Shown here: positions 59,649 through 64,000 of the stretch, in pieces | Layout: the number at the start of each line of letters is the position of its first letter | Numbering within the stretch: position 1 is the first letter of the stretch | Source: JADLBR01 sp964651705 | Lineage (GTDB): Bacteria > Verrucomicrobiota > Verrucomicrobiia > JADLBR01 | Reading direction: 5' to 3' | NCBI GenBank assembly: GCA_964651705.1 | Contig: CAZYWZ010000005.1 | Coordinates: 1-64,000, forward strand | Length of the DNA stretch: 64,000 nt | Notes under the pieces: generated by a model | Told to the model about the DNA's origin: nothing | Databases searched by the model: none | Seen by the model: only the letters and a program-made list of their open reading frames with translations | Position numbers and translations under genes: made by a program

Positions 59649-60875
59649 ATGTTTTTTGCGAGAAGAGATCGAGACATCGTCGCGGTGGAGATCGGGACGG
59701 GCAAGATGGTTGCCGTGGTGGCCAACGTGGGCCGCGACGGACTGGTGCGGATCCTGGGCGTGGGGGAGGGTCCCTCGGCGGGCGTCCGCAAGGGCGAGAT
59801 CATCGAGCCGGAGGCGGCGCGGGAGGCGCTTCGCGACGTCATCGCCCAGGCGGAGGAGACCTCCGGGGTGGAGATCATGGAGGTCTATCTGGCGCTGAGC
59901 GGCGCGCACCTGGACTGCGCGTTGCAGACGGCGACGGCGGAGATACGTGGCGAGGAGCAGCACATCGACGAGGAGGATGTCGCGGTGGTGTGCCGGGCGG
60001 CGGAGGAGATGCTGTTGGCGCCGGACCGGCTGCACGTGGCCACCCTGCCCGGGGTGTTTCGCATTGATGGGGGGGAGCCGGTAGCGCGGCCGATCGGGAT
60101 GGTGGGGCACCGGCTGGACGGGGAATTTCTGGTGGTCAGCGGGGTTGCGAGCCGATTGAAGAACGTCATATCGCGGGTGCAGGAGCTCGAGATCCGGGTG
60201 GCGGACGTGGTGCTGTCTCCGGTGGCGTCGGCGGAGCGGGTGCTGGGGCCGGAGCTGCGCGAGGCGGGGGCACTGGTCATCGACATGGGCGCGGGGCTGA
60301 CGCATTTCGCCGTGGTGCTCGAGGACCGGGTGGCCCACCTCGGGGTGGTGGGGGTGGGCGGCGATCACGTGACGCAGGACATCAGCCGCGCCTTCAATCT
60401 CCCGCGGTCGAACGCGGAAGAACTGAAGGCGCAGCACGGCACGGTGGAGCCGGCGGCCTTCGAGGAGGGCGAGCTGATCGAGCTCAAGGCGCGGAGCGGC
60501 TTTGCCGGGAAACGGCTGGTGGCGCGGGAATTGGCGGCGGTGATGCGGGCGCGCTGGGAGGAGACGCTTGAGATCGTTCGCGAGGCGGTGCCCGAGGAGA
60601 TGCTGGCGATGCTGGGCGGGGGCGTGGTGCTCACCGGCGGGGGGTCTCGGACAAGGGGGATCGGCAGTCTGGCGGAGCGGGTGCTGGGCCTTGCCGTGGC
60701 GCCGGCGCACACGGGTGGGTTGGCTGGCAACATCGACACGATCTCGAAACCGGAGCTCTCGACGGTGCTGGGCAGCCTCGTGTGGGCACAGTGCCGTCTC
60801 GAGGAAGAGCGGGAGCGCGAGAATTTCGGGCGGCGTTTCAAGCGGGCCCTGCAATACGTGCGGATGATGCTCTGA
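59649..60875 (+). CDS. ftsA: Cell division protein FtsA
   Basis: This 408-residue actin-like protein tethers FtsZ to the membrane. The nucleotide-binding blocks are 'VAVEIGTGKMVAVVANVGRD' (phosphate 1) and 'ALVIDMGAGLTHFAVV' (phosphate 2), and the 1C/SHS2 region is 'ALSGAHLDCALQTATAEIRG'. 'GVVLTGGGSRTRGIGSLAE' is the adenosine motif. The C-terminal 'FGRRFKRALQYVRMML' could form the amphipathic membrane-anchor helix. The start follows ftsQ by four bases with GGGAGG upstream. It is shorter than E. coli FtsA (420) but complete. Confidence 0.93.
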   Translation: MFFARRDRDIVAVEIGTGKMVAVVANVGRDGLVRILGVGEGPSAGVRKGEIIEPEAAREALRDVIAQAEETSGVEIMEVYLALSGAHLDCALQTATAEIRGEEQHIDEEDVAVVCRAAEEMLLAPDRLHVATLPGVFRIDGGEPVARPIGMVGHRLDGEFLVVSGVASRLKNVISRVQELEIRVADVVLSPVASAERVLGPELREAGALVIDMGAGLTHFAVVLEDRVAHLGVVGVGGDHVTQDISRAFNLPRSNAEELKAQHGTVEPAAFEEGELIELKARSGFAGKRLVARELAAVMRARWEETLEIVREAVPEEMLAMLGGGVVLTGGGSRTRGIGSLAERVLGLAVAPAHTGGLAGNIDTISKPELSTVLGSLVWAQCRLEEERERENFGRRFKRALQYVRMML

Positions 60876-60918
60876 GGCATCGGCCGAGGGTGCCGGAGAA
60901 ACAGGAGGGCGAAGGGCG

Positions 60919-62481
60919 ATGGAAGCGAAGAACGGTCGGATGCGAAACGGCGAGGCGGGCCGGGCGGCGGCGGAGACCCGGGTCATTGGCATCGGGGGAG
61001 CGGGCTGGCACATGCTGCGGGCCCTGATGCCGCGGGCGATCCCGGGGATGTCGCTCGCCGAGATGAACACGGACCTGCGGGATGTGGATGCCCTGGAAGG
61101 GGTGGGGCGGTACCAGATCGGGGGGAAGCTCACGCGCGGGCTGGGCGCGGGGGGCGATCCCGAGATAGGGGCGCGCGCGGCGAGCGAGAGCGCGGCGGTG
61201 GTGTCGGAGGCGGTGGGCGATTGCGCGGCGGCGGTGCTCCTGATGGGGTTGGGCGGGGGAACGGCGACCGGGGCGGCCCCGATGGTGGCCGCCGAGGCCC
61301 GGCGGAGGGGCGCGAGAGTGGTGGCACTCTGCGCCATGCCCTTTGATTTTGAGGGGCGGCGTCGGCGGGCGCAGGCCGATCAGGGGCTGGAGGCCTTGCG
61401 GGGCCAGTGCGATGCGGTCTTCTGCTTCGAGAACGAACTGTTGGCAGAGGCGCTGCCCGAGGACGCGGGGGTGGAGGAGGCCTTCGGGCTCTGCTCGGAG
61501 ATGCTGGCGCGGATGGCGGTCGGATTGCATCGGGCGCTCGCCTGCCGGGGCATCATGGACGTCGATCCCGCGGATCTGGCGCGGGTCCTGGGCGCGGAGG
61601 GCTGTCGGGTGGCGTGGGGAGAGGGTGCCGGGGAGCAGCGCGTCACCGAAGCGCTGGATGGGCTACTGGGCGGGCCGCTCATGCCGGAGACGGGATCGGC
61701 CCGCGCGTGGGATATCGTCGCGCAGGTCACGGGGGGGCCCGAGATGAGCCTGGCAGACATTCAGAAGATCACGAAGCGGGTCCGCCGCGAGTGCGGGGAG
61801 GAGATCTCGCTGGCACTCGGGGCCACCGTGGATCCCGGCATGCGCGGCAAGATCGATATCCTGCTGTGCGCGGCGCCGGCCACCGGAGCGGGAGCGGCGA
61901 GCGCCCGGGCTGAGGGTGCGGGGCGCGCCGTGGAGGCGGATGAGGCTCAACCGAAGCGAAATGGGAGCCGGGTCCCGCGAGTGCCGCAGGCCAAACCGGA
62001 GCGGCAGTCTGCACCGCCCCCGCCGCCACCCCCGCCCCCGGCCGAAGTCAAACCCGCGGCCGAGTCCGGTGGGCGAGAGGAGATCGTGGCGAATGGCGAG
62101 TCGGGTGAGGCGTTGGGACCGTGGGACGCGGGGCAAGCGGACGAGGGCGAACTCGATCCTGGCCCGGAGGAGGTCCTGGCGGAGCAGGAGGTTGGGGAGG
62201 CGGCGGACGAGGCGCCAGAAAGCTGTCCGCCGGAACCCGGGGTCGAAGACGGCGAGCCCCCGATTTTCCGGCTCGAGGAAGATGACGGGGAGAATCCCGA
62301 GGACTTGCGTTTTGGCGGACCGGATGGGCGGCGCAACGGGATGGTGCAGAGCGCATTCAACTTTAATGCGCCAAACCGCGGCAGGTTCGACAAGACCGAG
62401 GTCACGATGTACAAGGGGGAGGACCTCGACATCCCGACCTTCATGCGGCGGCGCATGCGGATCACCACGGTGGAAGAGTAA
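60919..62481 (+). CDS. ftsZ: Divergent cell division GTPase FtsZ
   Basis: This 520-residue protein retains the FtsZ layout. The GTP loops are present in altered form: 'IGIGGAGWHMLRAL' replaces the usual GGGGxN segment and 'LGGGTATGAAP' (112-121) has GGGTATG where most FtsZ read GGGTGTG. 'KLTRGLGAGGDPEIGARAA' is typical. The T7 loop reads DVDPAD (214-219): the two catalytic Asp of N-x-D-x-x-D remain, but its Asn is Asp. A long acidic, proline-rich linker (about 330-480, with a run of nine prolines) leads to the C-terminal peptide 'LDIPTFMRRR', which binds FtsA. The start is preceded by AGGAGG. The full set of division genes beside it argues that it is functional. Confidence 0.9.
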   Translation: MEAKNGRMRNGEAGRAAAETRVIGIGGAGWHMLRALMPRAIPGMSLAEMNTDLRDVDALEGVGRYQIGGKLTRGLGAGGDPEIGARAASESAAVVSEAVGDCAAAVLLMGLGGGTATGAAPMVAAEARRRGARVVALCAMPFDFEGRRRRAQADQGLEALRGQCDAVFCFENELLAEALPEDAGVEEAFGLCSEMLARMAVGLHRALACRGIMDVDPADLARVLGAEGCRVAWGEGAGEQRVTEALDGLLGGPLMPETGSARAWDIVAQVTGGPEMSLADIQKITKRVRRECGEEISLALGATVDPGMRGKIDILLCAAPATGAGAASARAEGAGRAVEADEAQPKRNGSRVPRVPQAKPERQSAPPPPPPPPPAEVKPAAESGGREEIVANGESGEALGPWDAGQADEGELDPGPEEVLAEQEVGEAADEAPESCPPEPGVEDGEPPIFRLEEDDGENPEDLRFGGPDGRRNGMVQSAFNFNAPNRGRFDKTEVTMYKGEDLDIPTFMRRRMRITTVEE

Positions 62482-62525
62482 GATTCGCGTTGCCTTCGGC
62501 GGCGCATCTGGGAAAAGCTGTCAGG

Positions 62526-63227
62526 ATGAATCCGGAGACGGAAAGGCCCGCGTCGACCCTCGGCGTGGCAGAGAACATAGTTTTTGAGGCGGAGACCTTC
62601 TGGGCGCGGCACCGGCGGCGGATCCTGGGTGGCGCGGTGGTGGCCGTGGGGTTGGCCATCGCCGTCGGGCTGTGGTTCTGGGGGCAGCGGCAGGAGGCGA
62701 TCGGCGCCCAGAAAGCCCTTGCCGAGGTGAGAGAGACAGTGGATCTGGGCCGGGTGGCCGAGCAGTATCCGGGGACCCCGGCGGCCGCGGAGGCGCTGCT
62801 GCGGCAGGGCGACATGGCCTCCCAGGAAGGCCGCTGGGAGGAAGCGATCGGGGCTTTCCGCAAGTTCGTCGAGATGTTTCCGGAGCATCCTTTGGCCGGA
62901 AATGCGCTGATGGGATTGGGTGCGGCGCAGGAGGCGATGGGGCGGATACCGGACGCGGAGGATGCGTATCGGCGGGTCTTCGAGGGACACAGGAAGTCCC
63001 ACCGGGCCGCGGAGGCGCGGCTGGCGCTCGGCGAGTTGCTTTTGGCGCAGGGGCGGGACCGCGAGGCGCGGCAGGCCTTTGACGAGCTGATGTCGGCGTA
63101 CCCGCAGAGCGTGTGGGTGCAGTTGGCGCGGCGCGAGATCGAGGCCCTGGATCGGAAGGTCGGCGTCTCGGCCCCGGCCCAGTCCAGCGCGGCGCCGCAG
63201 GGCGCGGCCCAACCCGCAAATCCGTAG
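62526..63227 (+). CDS. Inner-membrane TPR protein (YfgM-like)
   Basis: This 233-residue protein has a cytosolic N-terminus, one transmembrane helix (about 31-52) and then TPR-like helical repeats: 'RVAEQYPGTPAAAEALLRQG', 'FRKFVEMFPEHPLAGNALMG', 'AYRRVFEGHRKSHRAAEARL' and 'FDELMSAYPQSVWVQLARRE'. It resembles YfgM/BamD-type periplasmic scaffolds that hold envelope proteins. It follows ftsZ by 44 bp on the same strand and may still belong to the dcw transcript. The ATG at 62526 follows GCTGTCAGG, and in-frame earlier starts would precede the helix by 12 residues. No specific partner can be named. Confidence 0.78.
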   Translation: MNPETERPASTLGVAENIVFEAETFWARHRRRILGGAVVAVGLAIAVGLWFWGQRQEAIGAQKALAEVRETVDLGRVAEQYPGTPAAAEALLRQGDMASQEGRWEEAIGAFRKFVEMFPEHPLAGNALMGLGAAQEAMGRIPDAEDAYRRVFEGHRKSHRAAEARLALGELLLAQGRDREARQAFDELMSAYPQSVWVQLARREIEALDRKVGVSAPAQSSAAPQGAAQPANP

Positions 63228-63233
63228 GTGTCC

Positions 63234-63250
63234 CAAAACCGTCGGTTTTG
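63234..63250 (+). terminator. Possible weak terminator after the TPR gene
   Basis: CAAAACC at 63234-63240 pairs with GGTTTTG at 63244-63250 around GTC, and a T-rich tail (CTTGGTTTTCT) follows. It would mark the end of the dcw transcript, but the stem is AT-rich and short. Confidence 0.35.
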
Positions 63251-63286
63251 CTTGGTTTTCTCCTGCCGGGGGTTAGAATTTTGGCG

Positions 63287-64000
63287 ATGATTTCCTCCGG
63301 TGAGGTGTGCGCGGGGGTCGGGCGACCGCGTGTTTTTGGCGTCGCGGTCGCGCGGGGGGTGATCTCTGCGCTGGCGGGGGTCGCGGCTTTCGGGCAATCG
63401 ACGCAATTCACGTGGACGGGTTCGACGGATTCGGTGTGGACGAACGCGGCGAACTGGAACGCGAATGGGATCGCGGCGACGGGCGGGGTGTATGACGCGC
63501 GGCTCAACGTGCAGAACACCTCGGGTAGCACGCTGGTGTATGATTCCAGCCTCGGGCACACGACCTATAATCCTCCCGGAGGCGGCACGGCGCGGGCGCT
63601 GGTGATCGGCAATCCGGGCCCGGGATCGATGGTGATTTCGGGTGGGGTCTTTGAATCGCAGGCCGGAAACGCCGACATCATCGGGAACGGGGTGACCAGC
63701 GCGGGGGGCCTGTCGTTATTGACGATAGCGGGCGGGGCCTACGTGAACACGAACGGGGTGTCGCGGACGCTGGTGGTGAACAACGGGGGGGCCGCCGGGG
63801 TGACCGGGGTGCTGACGATCGCGGGCGGGTCGGCGGCGATTTCCAATTTGCAGTTGGGCGCGACGGCCAATGCGGGCGAGGCGATCGTGAATCTGGAGGG
63901 GGGGACGCTGTTCGCGAATATCATCAAGGGGTCTGGCGCCGGGGCGAACAAGACCTTCAATTTTAACGGCGGGACGCTGGCGCCGCTGGTGAGCCGGGGA
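63287..64000 (+). CDS. Autotransporter-type beta-strand-repeat surface protein (5' part only)
   Basis: The first 238 codons lie in the window and the frame is open at the right edge. A signal-like N-terminus with a hydrophobic stretch ('GVAVARGVISALAGVAAF') is followed by 'TQFTWTGSTDSVWTNAANWN', which is the opening unit of autotransporter-associated beta-strand-repeat proteins. Repeats such as 'LTIAGGAYVNTNGVSRTLVV' and 'LTIAGGSAAISNLQLGATAN' follow, rich in Gly, Ala, Thr, Asn and Val. Such proteins in Verrucomicrobia and Planctomycetes are often very large, export their passenger and end in a sorting or beta-barrel segment. The start was read directly (ATG at 63287), with no clear ribosome-binding site. 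The C-terminus and export type cannot be judged here. Confidence 0.8.
   Translation, partial: MISSGEVCAGVGRPRVFGVAVARGVISALAGVAAFGQSTQFTWTGSTDSVWTNAANWNANGIAATGGVYDARLNVQNTSGSTLVYDSSLGHTTYNPPGGGTARALVIGNPGPGSMVISGGVFESQAGNADIIGNGVTSAGGLSLLTIAGGAYVNTNGVSRTLVVNNGGAAGVTGVLTIAGGSAAISNLQLGATANAGEAIVNLEGGTLFANIIKGSGAGANKTFNFNGGTLAPLVSRG

Noticed and set aside
60919..62481. Bacterial tubulin (BtubA/B-like) instead of FtsZ
   Set aside because: The C-terminal FtsA-binding peptide, the FtsZ-type loops and the position after ftsA identify FtsZ. Tubulin-specific C-terminal helices are absent.

Overview
The window is GC-rich (roughly two thirds G+C by eye), densely coding and chromosomal. No tRNA, rRNA, CRISPR array, phage module or transposase gene was seen. 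Several traits point to a Gram-negative bacterium of the Planctomycetes-Verrucomicrobia-Chlamydiae group, most likely a verrucomicrobial lineage: a complete division/cell-wall (dcw) cluster with a fused murC-murB and a divergent FtsZ, a DNPR-type (meso-diaminopimelate) MurE, secreted DUF4091, heparinase and beta-helix proteins, a Tat-exported Gfo/Idh/MocA oxidoreductase, an autotransporter-type beta-strand protein at the right edge, and many intergenic palindromes. The assignment is an inference from gene content; no marker gene was compared.

Layout. 67-5529 (minus): an apparent operon of an HflC protein, an HflK-type SPFH protein with a histidine-rich tail, a small anchored protein, and at its head one reading frame joining a complete P1B-type metal ATPase to a second HflK domain. 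5635-8142 (minus): secreted LamG/DUF4091 protein. 8477-9108 (plus): VapBC-type toxin-antitoxin pair whose toxin lacks one catalytic acid. 9131-13144 (minus): 2-oxoglutarate dehydrogenase E1 and E2. 13427-17790 (minus): PDZ protein, UvrD-type helicase, D-cysteine desulfhydrase-like enzyme. 18339-26587: carbohydrate region with a fucose/arabinose-isomerase-fold protein, GH51 arabinofuranosidase, heparinase II/III-type lyase and beta-helix protein. 26659-29676 (minus): formate-tetrahydrofolate ligase followed by an ADP-ribosylglycohydrolase-family protein. 29798-33124 (plus): MFS transporter, Gfo/Idh/MocA oxidoreductase and iron-sulfur flavoprotein-like reductase. 33176-36259 (minus): molybdate/tungstate-type ABC transporter with a two-domain binding protein. 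36413-38614 (minus): secreted Asp-box propeller protein. 38924-42797 (minus): isomerase-fold protein, GntP permease and PurU.

43202-62481 (plus) is the dcw operon in the order mraZ, small orf, rsmH, ftsL, ftsI, murE, murF, mraY, murD, LysM gene, ftsW, murG, murC-murB, ddl, ftsQ, ftsA, ftsZ. A TPR membrane protein and the start of a large surface protein follow. Most junctions are ATGA/GTGA overlaps, so the genes are probably translationally coupled. Three TGGG boxes with an exact 10-bp period lie over a sigma70-like promoter upstream of mraZ, as expected for MraZ autoregulation.

Intergenic regions hold dispersed palindromes of at least two kinds. One has a GTAG foot next to an 8-9 bp stem, often in inverted pairs and often with GNNA loops, which is the architecture of REP/BIME elements mobilised by RAYT nucleases. 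The other has a GGAGT or GGACT foot. At two genes the REP GTAG overlaps the TAG stop codon. The strongest candidate for an undescribed system is the SPFH/metal-ATPase operon at the left end.
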